This document shows, piece by piece, positions 16,370 to 25,771 of a DNA stretch of 64,000 nucleotides; position 1 is the first letter of the stretch; each line of letters begins with the position of its first letter. The stretch comes from CANIGN01 sp041391385. GTDB taxonomy: Bacteria; Bdellovibrionota; UBA2428. The stretch spans positions 434,001 through 498,000 of the forward strand of contig JAWKOD010000003.1 in the NCBI GenBank assembly GCA_041391385.1. The letters run 5' to 3'. The notes under the pieces were generated by a model. The model searched no databases. It was given only the letters and a program-made list of their open reading frames with translations, and had not been told where the DNA came from. Made by a program: the position numbers and the translations under genes.

Positions 16370-17620
16370 ATGAAAGGAATCAGCATCTTAAGAATATTAC
16401 TCATGGCGTTACTGCCCTTTTGCCTCCTCAAAACCTCTCAAGCTGGCTTTAAAGAATGGTTATCGAGCAAACTTCCCTACAAGCTCCCCCCTGAAAAGCT
16501 TCAATTCTCAACCCTTAAACCCGAGAGTGCGGTTGAAGTTCTTGATCGCAATCACGAGCGCCTCTTCTACCTGAGTGGCTCTAAGCTGCGTTTTTACAGA
16601 AACCTTTCTGAAATATCCCAGGACCTCCAAAAATTTGTCGTTTTATCTGAAGACGCTAAGTTTTATTCCCATGAGGGCTTTGATGTTGAGGAAATTGAAA
16701 ACTCTCTCAAAAAGAATCTCGCCAAAGGCAAAATAAAACGCGGCGGAAGTACGATTACTCAGCAGCTCGCTAAAAATATTTTTTTAGACAAAAAGAAAAG
16801 CGTTACACGTAAACTCTTTGAAGTGCCCTGGGCAATGCAACTGGAACGAGATCTCAGTAAAAAACAAATCCTAGAACTTTATCTCAATGTTATCGAATGG
16901 GGCCCAGGGATTTATGGAGCAGAAGCGGCGAGCCGCCACTTCTTTGATAAAAGCGCTGCAGAAATAGATGCTCGTGAAGCGCTTTATCTAGCAATGATTA
17001 TTCCGAACCCACCCCGTTTTGATGGCTACGCTAACGCTAAGATGAAAGCCTTTATTTGGAAGAAAAGTAAAACTTTTACTGAGCGTATCTACCAAGAAAA
17101 AAAATTAAATTCTGAGGAGCGCAGCTTTTTACTTTCCATGCCAGCAGACCTAGCGCCACTTGTTCAAAAAGAGCGTCGCTACCCCCTCCAACATTCTGCA
17201 AACTACATGGGCTCACGCAAAGATTTCAAAAATACCTGGGGAGAGCTCGCAGACTATATACGCAAATCTCCTCAAGGAAAAAAGAACCCCGTATTTACCT
17301 TTTTAGACAAGCACTTTGACGAAGCCCTTTGGCAAGTCCCCCTTGCTCAGGAAAAAGTTAAAAGCAAAAAAGTGCATGCTCCTTATCTAGTCTTTAGAGA
17401 TGTCTTTAGAGGGGAGCGGGGAGTCGCTGCCTATAAAAAACTCCCTAAGGGATCTATAATTCAAGAAGGAGCCTCGTTAAGCGATGGACTTAGCCTAGAA
17501 AATGATTTTTCCTTAGAAGAGATATTTTATGGCAGACCTATTGAAGCTTCATCTCTTTCAAGCGATCCAATGGAAGGAAGCGGAGAAAACAATTCTTCAC
17601 TTGGATCAGAAGCTCTCTAA
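16370..17620 (+). CDS. mtgA: Monofunctional peptidoglycan glycosyltransferase (GT51) with C-terminal extension
   Basis: Polymerises lipid II into glycan strands. After an N-terminal signal/anchor (6-25), the GT51 domain shows catalytic Glu94 in SEDAKFYSHEGFD, GGSTITQQLAKN (125-136), a KQILELYLNVIEWG motif and the AASRHFF segment. At 416 residues it is much longer than typical MtgA (about 240 aa); the extra C-terminal 170 residues show no transpeptidase motifs and end in a Ser/Asn-rich tail. It leads a cell-wall cluster with a PAP2 phosphatase and PBP1A. Confidence 0.85.
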   Translation: MKGISILRILLMALLPFCLLKTSQAGFKEWLSSKLPYKLPPEKLQFSTLKPESAVEVLDRNHERLFYLSGSKLRFYRNLSEISQDLQKFVVLSEDAKFYSHEGFDVEEIENSLKKNLAKGKIKRGGSTITQQLAKNIFLDKKKSVTRKLFEVPWAMQLERDLSKKQILELYLNVIEWGPGIYGAEAASRHFFDKSAAEIDAREALYLAMIIPNPPRFDGYANAKMKAFIWKKSKTFTERIYQEKKLNSEERSFLLSMPADLAPLVQKERRYPLQHSANYMGSRKDFKNTWGELADYIRKSPQGKKNPVFTFLDKHFDEALWQVPLAQEKVKSKKVHAPYLVFRDVFRGERGVAAYKKLPKGSIIQEGASLSDGLSLENDFSLEEIFYGRPIEASSLSSDPMEGSGENNSSLGSEAL

Positions 17621-18182
17621 CTTAAGCAAAAACACTTGCCCACCCGAATCTCTTTGCGCCCCGATAATAAGTTTTCTAACTGAATCACTCTCAATTCAAA
17701 TTCTTTTTGGAATACTGCTTGCTCTTCTCGTATACAAAACGAGTAAACATTTGAAACAAAAAATGCAGATCAAGCTGATTGGCCTTCTTGTTGTCTTCTT
17801 TGCTTTAGGAGATCTTATTTCAAATCAACTCAAATATATCTTTCAGCGTATGCGTCCAGCACACGCTGAATACTTTTTTGATCTTGGGGGGAAAGGCTCT
17901 TTTGAACCATCACTCAGCTTTCCCTCGAATCACGCATTTAATCTGTTTGCCCTCTCAACCCTTCTCATCTTACTCAGGCGTAAGGGTTACCTTAAGGGAG
18001 TCAATTTTCCGATAGCCCTGTGGGGCTTAGGCCTTGTTGTAGGAATATCAAGAGTTCTCCTTTGGCGACATTATCCCCTCGATATTGTTGCCGGGCTGTT
18101 CTTTGGCACTCTCTTTGCCATGGCATTCCTACCTTTGATCACCAAAGTCGTGCATGCTCCAAAGCTGACTGATAAACTATAA
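17529..18182 (+). CDS. PAP2-family membrane phosphatase
   Basis: The acid phosphatase signature is clear: KYIFQRMRP, FPSNHAFN and RVLLWRHYPLD, with membrane helices before and between them. Members remove phosphates from undecaprenyl or phosphatidyl lipids; placement between two GT51 genes suggests undecaprenyl pyrophosphate recycling, which is inference. The start is uncertain: ATG 17529 makes a 92-base overlap with mtgA, while TTG 17601, after a GGAAGCGGAG stretch, would reduce it to 20 bases. Confidence 0.8.
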   Translation: MADLLKLHLFQAIQWKEAEKTILHLDQKLSNLSKNTCPPESLCAPIISFLTESLSIQILFGILLALLVYKTSKHLKQKMQIKLIGLLVVFFALGDLISNQLKYIFQRMRPAHAEYFFDLGGKGSFEPSLSFPSNHAFNLFALSTLLILLRRKGYLKGVNFPIALWGLGLVVGISRVLLWRHYPLDIVAGLFFGTLFAMAFLPLITKVVHAPKLTDKL

Positions 18183-18189
18183 TCTACTT

Positions 18190-20778
18190 ATGTCTCAACT
18201 CAGGAAAATACAAAACCAAATTCAAGATTTCGGATATCAACTTTGGTATGCGCTCAAAAAACTTAGTCTCAAACAACGCATTTTCTTCACCCTGTTCCTG
18301 ATGGGAATAGGCGGAGTGTTTATGGCAATTTTCATAGGGATAAACGCACTTAACCTTCCAAAGATTGATGCCCTCATCACCTACGAGCCACGCGTTGTGA
18401 CTGTCTTATTTGATAGAAACGACAAAGTTATCGAAGAATTCTCTACTGAGCAGCGAATTGAGCTCAAAGAAGATGAAATACCAGAAATAGTAAAAAAAGC
18501 TTTTATAGCTGCTGAGGACGGAGACTTTTATGAACACCACGGCATTAACCCTGTTACGCTTCTGCGAGCTGCTGTTAAAAACTTTTTAGCAGGCTCTAAA
18601 GTCCAAGGGGGATCAACGATCACACAACAGGTTGCGAAAACCTTTTTCTTAACACCTGAAAAATCTTATTCCAGAAAAGTTAAAGAGCTCTTCTTAGCAA
18701 TAGAAATCGAAAAACAACTCTCTAAGGATCAAATTCTCAGTCGATACCTCAACCAAATTTATCTTGGTCAAGGTGCCTACGGAATAGAAGCAGCTTCACT
18801 CGTTTACTTTGGAAAAAATGCCAAAGACTTAAGTATTGCTGAAGCCGCAATTCTTGCGGGTCTTCCACGTGCACCCTCAAGAGAAAACCCCATCTCCAAT
18901 CCTGCTGCTGCAAAACAGCGCCAGAAGTACGTTCTCAGAAGAATGAAAGAAATACAGGCCATAAGTGCCGTTGAACAAGAACAAGCTTTAAACGAAGAAG
19001 TTCATGTGAAAAATAAGGTTCAAGAAGTAAAATGGCCAGCCCCCTACTACTCAGAACACGTAAGAAGATATCTCTTAGATAAATACGGCAAAACCTCACT
19101 CTACGAAGAAGGTCTTAAGGTTTACACAACTGTCGACATTGAAGCACAAGAAGCTGCACAAAATGCAGTTAACTCCGGACTAGAAGTTATTGATAAACGC
19201 TTAGGATTACGCCCCCCCGAGCAAAACTTCCCAAGCGAAGCTACTCGACAAGCTTTCCTTGCAGACAAGCATACGAGCATTATTGAAGAAGCCTATGACT
19301 TTAAACTTCTAACGTCAGATGGAACCCTCAAATCTCCCGTAGATGTTAATGAACCTACTCCTCTCAAAAGTGGCGAAATTTATCCCGCACTCGTCATTGG
19401 CAAAGACAACCCACGAAAAGCCATTCTGATTCAAGTCGGAAATAGACCTGGATCAATTCGCCCGAACAATTACCAATGGGCACGTGAAGCCAACCCAACT
19501 GAAATTTACAGAGATAAAGTAATTCGCGATCCTTATAAAGAATTACAAATCGGCGACCTTATCCAAGTAAGTTACATCTCAAAAGATGACTTTCAACTCG
19601 ATCAAAAACCCCTCGTGCAAGGAGCTCTTTTGAGTTATCGCCTCCCTGATGGCGCTATCAATGCCATGGTAGGTGGTTACGACTTTTACCAAACGCGTTC
19701 TGAGTTTAACCGAGCCGTACAAGCTGTTCGTCAGCCTGGTTCAACTTTTAAACCCATCATATATGGAGCGGCTATTGAAAAGGGAGTAACGCCTGCAAGC
19801 ATCATTGTCGACTCCCCCATTGTTTATCGTGACCATAGCGAAAAAGATGAGATTGAAACAATTTGGAAGCCCGACAACTATAGCTCGGTTTCCTATGGCG
19901 ATACTACCCTCCGCTCTGCTCTCGCTTTCTCAAGAAACATTCCAACTATTAAGCTACTTCAATATATTAAAATTCCTGAAGCCATAAGCTTTGCTCGCAA
20001 ACTTGGAATTCAGTCAAAACTGAGTGAAGACCTTTCACTTGCTCTTGGAAGCAGTGGAATTACCCTTGAAGAACTAAGCACCTCCATTGGTGTTTTTGCC
20101 AATCAAGGGAAAAAACTAACTCCCTATTTTATTCGTAAAATTGAAAACAGAAATGGCGAAATATTAGAAGAGCACCAAAATCTAAGTGGGGAACAAGTCA
20201 TAAGCCCGCAAGTTGCATTTTTAACAACTTCTCTTATGAAATCTGTTGTCGATTACGGAACAGGCACTACCGTTAAAGCACTCGGAAGACCCGTAGCGGG
20301 TAAAACAGGAACAACTAGCGACTACAAGGACGCTCTTTTTGTAGGCTTTATCCCTCAAATGATAAGCAGTGTTTGGGTTGGCTTTGATGAAAACCAACAA
20401 GTTGGCCCCGCTGAAACAGGCACTCGTGCTGCGGCACCCATTTGGCTCGACTACATGAAAGTTGCTACGAAAGATTTAGAAGTTAGCGATTTCCAAGTTC
20501 CGACTGGCGTAAGCCAAGTAACTGTAGATGCCGATACAGGCGGCCTGCCCACGAGCCGTACGAAAAAGCTTTTAACGGACTATTTCATCGATGGCACAGC
20601 ACCTGGGCAACAAATGCGTCTTCCCTCAGGGGAACTTTCACCTTTTGTTAACAAACCCATCGTCATTACGGGATACGGGCAAGGAATTAGCGATGCTAAG
20701 CACCAAGACTCTGAGTCGCAAATGGGAGAAGAGCTTGAAACCGAAGGTGCTGGGGACGCCCTTCGAAATGACTTTTAA
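18190..20778 (+). CDS. mrcA: Penicillin-binding protein 1A (bifunctional glycosyltransferase/transpeptidase)
   Basis: Class A PBP of 862 residues. One membrane anchor at about 31-53. GT51 domain with catalytic Glu109 (AAEDGDFYEHHGI) and GGSTITQQVAKT. An OB-like insert spans about 300-470. The transpeptidase domain has SxxK at Ser518 (GSTFK), SxN at Ser581 (SRN) and KTG at Lys705 (GKTGTTSDYKDA). All catalytic motifs are intact. It acts in the periplasm making and crosslinking peptidoglycan. It follows the PAP2 gene by only seven bases and likely shares its transcript. Confidence 0.95.
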   Translation: MSQLRKIQNQIQDFGYQLWYALKKLSLKQRIFFTLFLMGIGGVFMAIFIGINALNLPKIDALITYEPRVVTVLFDRNDKVIEEFSTEQRIELKEDEIPEIVKKAFIAAEDGDFYEHHGINPVTLLRAAVKNFLAGSKVQGGSTITQQVAKTFFLTPEKSYSRKVKELFLAIEIEKQLSKDQILSRYLNQIYLGQGAYGIEAASLVYFGKNAKDLSIAEAAILAGLPRAPSRENPISNPAAAKQRQKYVLRRMKEIQAISAVEQEQALNEEVHVKNKVQEVKWPAPYYSEHVRRYLLDKYGKTSLYEEGLKVYTTVDIEAQEAAQNAVNSGLEVIDKRLGLRPPEQNFPSEATRQAFLADKHTSIIEEAYDFKLLTSDGTLKSPVDVNEPTPLKSGEIYPALVIGKDNPRKAILIQVGNRPGSIRPNNYQWAREANPTEIYRDKVIRDPYKELQIGDLIQVSYISKDDFQLDQKPLVQGALLSYRLPDGAINAMVGGYDFYQTRSEFNRAVQAVRQPGSTFKPIIYGAAIEKGVTPASIIVDSPIVYRDHSEKDEIETIWKPDNYSSVSYGDTTLRSALAFSRNIPTIKLLQYIKIPEAISFARKLGIQSKLSEDLSLALGSSGITLEELSTSIGVFANQGKKLTPYFIRKIENRNGEILEEHQNLSGEQVISPQVAFLTTSLMKSVVDYGTGTTVKALGRPVAGKTGTTSDYKDALFVGFIPQMISSVWVGFDENQQVGPAETGTRAAAPIWLDYMKVATKDLEVSDFQVPTGVSQVTVDADTGGLPTSRTKKLLTDYFIDGTAPGQQMRLPSGELSPFVNKPIVITGYGQGISDAKHQDSESQMGEELETEGAGDALRNDF

Positions 20779-20811
20779 TTTCAGCGAAGTTTAAGTAAAC
20801 CTAGCGTTACT

Positions 20812-21561
20812 GTGATCTTGATAAAAACACCCCAAGAAATTGAGGGGATTAAAAAAAGCTCGCTCCTTGCCTATAAAGTACTGGAGTTTATTGAACCCTA
20901 TATTCAAGTTGGGATAAGTACCGATGAGCTCGACAAGCTCTGCTACGACTTTATCATTGCAGCCGGAGCCACCCCAAGCCCATTAAACTACAAAGGTTAC
21001 CCTAAAAGTATTTGTACAAGTATCAATCAAGTTGTTTGTCACGGTATTCCCGATTCCACGAAACTTCGTGAAGGCGATATCATTAAAGTAGACATTTCTA
21101 CTTATCTTGAAGGCTATCACGGTGATACTTGTAGAACCTACCCAGTGGGCAAGGTATCACGTGCTGCTCGCGACCTCATGAAGGCCACTGAAGAATCACT
21201 TTACATCGGCATAGAACAAGTAAAACCTGGTGGCCACTTTGGTGATATTGGAGCTGCCATTCAAAATTTTATTGAATCCAAGGGATACAGCGTAGTTAAA
21301 GAATACGGGGGACACGGAATTGGAAAATCTTTCCACGAAGATCCGCACGTTGCTCACGTTGGGAAAAAAGGAACTGGCCCTGAGTTTAAAGAAGGCATGG
21401 TCTTTACAATTGAGCCCATGATTAACCAAGGGAAAGCATCCATTATTCTTTTAGATGACGACTGGACTGTAGAGACTGAAGACGGAAAGCTGTCCGCTCA
21501 ATACGAACACACTTTAGCCGTAACTCATAACGGCTGTGAGATCCTTACAAAAGAAGACTAA
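20812..21561 (+). CDS. map: Methionine aminopeptidase type I
   Basis: Removes the N-terminal Met from nascent proteins. The five metal ligands are present: Asp94, Asp105, His168, Glu201 and Glu232, along with GYHGDTCRT and EYGGHGIGKSFHEDP. Translation starts at GTG 20812 (a TTG lies six bases further on). Length 249 aa is standard. An 8-bp hairpin lies about 30 bases after the stop. Confidence 0.95.
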   Translation: MILIKTPQEIEGIKKSSLLAYKVLEFIEPYIQVGISTDELDKLCYDFIIAAGATPSPLNYKGYPKSICTSINQVVCHGIPDSTKLREGDIIKVDISTYLEGYHGDTCRTYPVGKVSRAARDLMKATEESLYIGIEQVKPGGHFGDIGAAIQNFIESKGYSVVKEYGGHGIGKSFHEDPHVAHVGKKGTGPEFKEGMVFTIEPMINQGKASIILLDDDWTVETEDGKLSAQYEHTLAVTHNGCEILTKED

Positions 21562-21593
21562 GTTCAACTGCCTCAATTATTAATCCAATATTT

Positions 21594-21612
21594 AGTCAAA
21601 AGCTTTTTGACT
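21594..21612 (+). terminator. Small hairpin after map
   Basis: AGTCAAAA and TTTTGACT form an eight-base-pair stem with a three-base loop. The T residues are within the right arm rather than after it, so terminator activity is uncertain. Confidence 0.35.
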
Positions 21613-21656
21613 CCCGGGAAGCATTATCCCTCCCGTTCGCATGTTAGCCTTATAAA

Positions 21657-22433
21657 ATGAACGCTTACCAACTTAGAGTTTGTACTACATTCGCAATACT
21701 TTTTACTTTGTCCTCCTGCGCTCCAACGGCCAGTCAAATGACATCACTTTTAGAAAAACACCCAGAGATTTTAACGAAAGCTATCGAAAAGAACCCAGAG
21801 AAATTTATTGAGGCTATTCAAAACGCTTCAAGAGCGAAAAGATCGAAAGGTAATGGAAATGATGAAAAAAGAATGGAGGCAGAATTCGCGAACCCTCTAA
21901 AACCAGAAATCGATCCCAAAAGAGCCTTCAAAGGCAGTTCTGATGCTCCCATTACAATTGTCGAATATACCGACTTTCAATGCCCCTTTTGTGCTCGTGG
22001 CCACCAAACAGTAAAACAAGTAAAAAAAGCTTACGATGGAAAAGTTAAACTTATCGTAAAACATCTCCCCTTGCCCATGCACCCTATGGCTATGCCTGCT
22101 GCTATAAGATTTGAGGCAATCATGTTACAGAGCTCCAAAAAAGCCTTTGCATTCTACGATGAAGTTTTCGATAACCAAGAAAAACTAAAAACAAATGGTG
22201 AGAAATATCTGGACTCAGTCGTAAAAAAAGTTGGAGCGAATTTATCGCGAGTTAAAAAAGACATGAAATCAGAAAAAATTTCTGCCCTGATTGCTAAAGA
22301 CATGGCTGAAGCCAAGAGCTTTGGAATTAAAGGTACTCCTGGCTTTGTAGTCAACGGGGTCTCTATTCGTGGAGCCAGGCCAATCGCTACCTTCAAAAAA
22401 GTTATTGACCGGAACTTAGCAAGCTCTCCCTAG
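21657..22433 (+). CDS. DsbA/DsbG-like thioredoxin-fold lipoprotein
   Basis: A signal peptide with lipobox LSSC (Cys21) implies a lipid anchor. A linker of about 70 residues contains helical KHPEILTKAIEKNPEKF repeats. The thioredoxin fold begins near 95 with EYTDFQCPFC giving redox Cys109 and Cys112, and the cis-Pro loop GIKGTPGFVVNG is present. It likely oxidises or isomerises disulfides in exported proteins; a second Dsb pair lies at 37.4-38.5 kb. Confidence 0.85.
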   Translation: MNAYQLRVCTTFAILFTLSSCAPTASQMTSLLEKHPEILTKAIEKNPEKFIEAIQNASRAKRSKGNGNDEKRMEAEFANPLKPEIDPKRAFKGSSDAPITIVEYTDFQCPFCARGHQTVKQVKKAYDGKVKLIVKHLPLPMHPMAMPAAIRFEAIMLQSSKKAFAFYDEVFDNQEKLKTNGEKYLDSVVKKVGANLSRVKKDMKSEKISALIAKDMAEAKSFGIKGTPGFVVNGVSIRGARPIATFKKVIDRNLASSP

Positions 22434-22524
22434 ACAAGGCACTATAAGCCTCTCTCACACGCACACACAGTGCCCTACGAAAAGATCTTTGACTTCAGTT
22501 CAGATTCGATTAGAAGCTTTGGCT

Positions 22525-23406
22525 ATGAAAATGAAAATTGGTGCCATTTCCATTCTATCCCTTATATTTAATCTTGCCCTTAATGCTAAACAAACTACGT
22601 TCAAAGAACCTAAACTCTTATGGAAAGTTTCAGATTCTCTTAAAAATCCCGAAAGTGTTGTTTTTGATGCAAATACTAACTCCTATTACGTCAGCAACGT
22701 AAACGGTGACGGCAACGTCAAAGATGGCAATGGATTTATTTCTCAAATCGATGCTTCTGGGAAAATAAAAAAAGCTCAATGGGCTACGGGACTCAATGCA
22801 CCTAAAGGGCTTGCCATTCAAGGAGATTCACTTTGGGTAGCAGACATTGATGAGTTGGTAGAATTTGACCTTAAAAATGGAAAAGTTTTAAAAAAACTTA
22901 GCGTTAATGGGGCTCAATTCCTTAACGATGTTGCAGCAAACAAAGACCTCGTTTTCGTATCTGACACTCTTGGAAACAGCATTTACAAATATGACGGAAA
23001 AACACTTAGCAAAGTTACGTCTAAAGAAAACTTTGAGTCGCCCAATGGATTAAACATTCAAGGAGAGAGGCTTATTGTAGCTTCATGGGGAGAAATCAAG
23101 GGGTTTAACGATGTACCTAAAGCTCCTGGAACTCTCTATTCTATCAACTTCGATGGATCAAAAAAATCTCCGCTTAGCAAAGGCTTTGGTAACTTAGATG
23201 GTCTTGAAAAAAGCAATGACTCTTACATCGTAAGTGACTGGGTAAACGGAAAACTTTACAAAGTAAATCCCAAAGGTGAAGCCACAGTCCTTCTCCAAGA
23301 AGAACAAGGCCTTGCCGACATTACCCTTAAAGTAGAAAATGGAAAGACGATCGCCATCTTGCCCTTAATGGTTAAAAACCAAGTGGCAGCATACGAAATA
23401 GATTAA
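22525..23406 (+). CDS. Exported SMP-30/NHL-like beta-propeller protein
   Basis: I use ATG 22525; the open frame runs to a TTG at 22489, but the signal peptide (KMKIGAISILSLIFNLALNA) follows the ATG pair at 22525/22531. The mature protein has repeated blades of about 45 residues (LKNPESVVFDANTNSYYVSN, LNAPKGLAIQGDSLWVAD, ESPNGLNIQGERLIVA) as in SMP-30/gluconolactonase and NHL proteins. Possibly a periplasmic hydrolase or binding protein; metal-binding residues of SMP-30 are not fully evident. Confidence 0.75.
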   Translation: MKMKIGAISILSLIFNLALNAKQTTFKEPKLLWKVSDSLKNPESVVFDANTNSYYVSNVNGDGNVKDGNGFISQIDASGKIKKAQWATGLNAPKGLAIQGDSLWVADIDELVEFDLKNGKVLKKLSVNGAQFLNDVAANKDLVFVSDTLGNSIYKYDGKTLSKVTSKENFESPNGLNIQGERLIVASWGEIKGFNDVPKAPGTLYSINFDGSKKSPLSKGFGNLDGLEKSNDSYIVSDWVNGKLYKVNPKGEATVLLQEEQGLADITLKVENGKTIAILPLMVKNQVAAYEID

Positions 23407-23476
23407 ACTTAAGTACTTACAACTACCTTACAGCTCTCTACCAAAACATGCTAAAATTTTTATAAGGACCTTCCTT

Positions 23477-24658
23477 ATGAAAAAAAGTTTTTTTATTTTT
23501 ACACTTTTCCTTTACAGCGCCCCCATGCCGAATGCCAAAGAAACAAAAGGTGGCTATAGCTTTGCTGATTTTTCATCTAAGGGTGCGTTTGAAACAACGC
23601 GCGATCAAATTACCATTGCCATTAAAGCTTATAAGAAAAAAGGAGCAGAGGCCCTAGTCGCTCGCTTTCCTTTTTTAACTCAAGAAGACAAAACTACCCT
23701 TTTAAAAAGTTTCTCCAAGGCCTCTCAGGACCTTCAATTTGAGACGAAGACCGATTCTCTTTTATTCGAAGGACAGGTTTTTTCTTATGATGAAAAAAAT
23801 TTTCTAATAAACGGAAAAGCTTTTGAGTACAACCCCAAGCTCTCTCTTGCTGAGAACAGCCTCTTGGTTGATTCCTATCTCAAAGTTAAAACTTCATGGA
23901 TTCAAAATCTTTTAGAAAAAATAAACTTCATTCCGCAACTCGTGGCTTCAGTTAACTTTGGCCATACTCCAAGTGTTCTTGGAGCTCACGCCGCTAGCGT
24001 ATACGGGCACAATAGGAATCGTCCTAGTGGAGGATCGATCCCCGAAAGACGCGCAACTCGAGGAGCTCACGTAGGCCCTTACACTGGGAGAATTGGCACT
24101 GCTCGATCATATGTACCAACGGACATCCCTGGTGCTGCACAAAGTGCCTACAATCAACCTACAGAGCACGGACTATCAGAAGGCCTACAAGCAGCACAAA
24201 GCCACTCTGGCTCTTATACCAATCAAGATTATATGGTGCTTGTTGATTACGCGAACTGCAGAAATCAAAACTCTTTTTTTATAGTTGATTTAAAAACGGG
24301 CAAAGCAATTAAATCCTACAGGATTCCTCCCGCTTACGGAGGAGATGATGCAACTAAAACTTGCACAACTCAATGCTCTGACGATATAGGAACTGGAACC
24401 CACGAAGCTGGTGCCATGGTAACAACGGGAGAATGGGGTCCTGGCTCAAAGACGGGTGAAGGTATTCTTCTAAAAGGGCTAGAGCCTAAAAATGAAAAAA
24501 CTGAAGAACGCGAAATTAAAATTCACGTCGGAGACTACAAAGATACAGGCAACAGCGCGGGCTGCTATGTATTAGCCCAATCAGAAATCGACGAAGTAAA
24601 GCCTTATATTCCGCCCGGGACCTTTGTCTACGCAGCTAACTGTCCACAAGTTATTTAA
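23477..24658 (+). CDS. Exported murein L,D-transpeptidase-like protein (YkuD_2 type)
   Basis: 393 residues with a signal peptide (1-20). The C-terminal catalytic region about 255-393 has a DYANCRNQNSFFIVDL start strand, IHVGDYKDTGNSAGC with Cys363 as the likely nucleophile and a preceding His, the arrangement of the YkuD_2 / L,D-transpeptidase catalytic family that forms 3-3 crosslinks or attaches proteins to peptidoglycan. Residues 150-250 form a Gly/His-rich low-complexity stretch. It ends ten bases from the end of gcvT, which is read from the other strand. Confidence 0.78.
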   Translation: MKKSFFIFTLFLYSAPMPNAKETKGGYSFADFSSKGAFETTRDQITIAIKAYKKKGAEALVARFPFLTQEDKTTLLKSFSKASQDLQFETKTDSLLFEGQVFSYDEKNFLINGKAFEYNPKLSLAENSLLVDSYLKVKTSWIQNLLEKINFIPQLVASVNFGHTPSVLGAHAASVYGHNRNRPSGGSIPERRATRGAHVGPYTGRIGTARSYVPTDIPGAAQSAYNQPTEHGLSEGLQAAQSHSGSYTNQDYMVLVDYANCRNQNSFFIVDLKTGKAIKSYRIPPAYGGDDATKTCTTQCSDDIGTGTHEAGAMVTTGEWGPGSKTGEGILLKGLEPKNEKTEEREIKIHVGDYKDTGNSAGCYVLAQSEIDEVKPYIPPGTFVYAANCPQVI

Positions 24659-24668
24659 ATAAAGTAAA

Positions 24669-25769
24669 TCACCCTTTTTTATAAAATGGTCGTTTTGTCG
24701 TTTCGAAAATAACTTTATTGCCACGCATATCCACACTGTAAGGCGCCTGCGAAGAAGTACCTACAACTGCTAAACCTACGACATAACCCAATGAAGGAGA
24801 AAAAGTTCCAGACGTTATAAATCCACACTCAGTTCCTGTTGAATCCAAGACTTTCATTTCAGCACGTGGTGCCTGACGTGATTCTTTGTTTTGCAAAGCA
24901 ATCATTTTACGCAGAGGCTTTTCTTTATAAAGAGCTAAAGCGTCTCTTCCTAAAAAATTAGAATTTAAATCAATCGCCCAACTTAATCCTGCCTCAATAG
25001 GATTAATATCAAGGCTTAGCTCGTGCCCATAAAGGCTATAGCCCATTTCTAATCGGAGAGTATCTCGACAGCCGAGCCCACAAGGCTGCACCGCCAAAGG
25101 TGCGCCAGATTCATCCTTTAAACTTGTCTCAACTTTTAAGAAAAAATCAAAAAGCTTTTCTGCAAATTCATTCGGAACGCTCACTTCGCACCCCTTTTCG
25201 CCCGTATATCCGCTTACAAAGTACTGCGCTTTTATTCCCCCAACTTCAAAAATTCCACTTCCATAAAGCTGATCAAAATTAAGCTCCACTCCGAGAATTT
25301 TTAAAAAATCAGATGCTCTTGCTCCTTGAATGGCAAAAAGTGAGTGCGTCTCAAAACGAGAATCAAATTCAACATCTGATGGAGCGTGTTTTTGAAGCCA
25401 GGCTAAATCGCTTTCCTTATTGGAGGCATTTAACGCTACTACTAATTCCGCTTCACCCGTTCTATAAAAGATTAAATCATCAAGGGGCTGGCCTTTTTCA
25501 TTACATAGAAGAGCATAAGCCCCACGTCCAAGCGCTACTTTAGAAGCAGGCTTTGTAAACATTTTATCCGCAAAAGAAAGAGCTCCTGCTCCACGAAGAG
25601 TCACTATACCCATGTGAGAAACATCAAAAATCCCAACTCCGCTTCGAACTGCTTTATGTTCTTCGATGATGCCTTTGTAACTTACGGGCATATCGTAGCC
25701 TGCAAAGGGAACCATGCGCGCCTTTAAGTTTCGATGATAAGAATCTAAAGCTATTTTTTTTGTTGTCAT
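24669..25769 (-). CDS. gcvT: Glycine cleavage system T protein (aminomethyltransferase)
   Basis: Transfers the methylene group of glycine-derived aminomethyl to tetrahydrofolate. The start MTTKKIALDSYHRNLKARM is an ATG at 25769, two bases after the folD stop; an upstream TTG in the same frame is less likely. Family landmarks FAGYDMPVSYKGI, GIFDVSHMG and YTGEKGCEVSVP are present, and length (366 aa) is normal. gcvH and gcvP are not nearby. Pairing with folD makes a one-carbon metabolism operon. Confidence 0.95.
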   Translation of the reverse strand: MTTKKIALDSYHRNLKARMVPFAGYDMPVSYKGIIEEHKAVRSGVGIFDVSHMGIVTLRGAGALSFADKMFTKPASKVALGRGAYALLCNEKGQPLDDLIFYRTGEAELVVALNASNKESDLAWLQKHAPSDVEFDSRFETHSLFAIQGARASDFLKILGVELNFDQLYGSGIFEVGGIKAQYFVSGYTGEKGCEVSVPNEFAEKLFDFFLKVETSLKDESGAPLAVQPCGLGCRDTLRLEMGYSLYGHELSLDINPIEAGLSWAIDLNSNFLGRDALALYKEKPLRKMIALQNKESRQAPRAEMKVLDSTGTECGFITSGTFSPSLGYVVGLAVVGTSSQAPYSVDMRGNKVIFETTKRPFYKKG

Positions 25770-25771
25770 CT

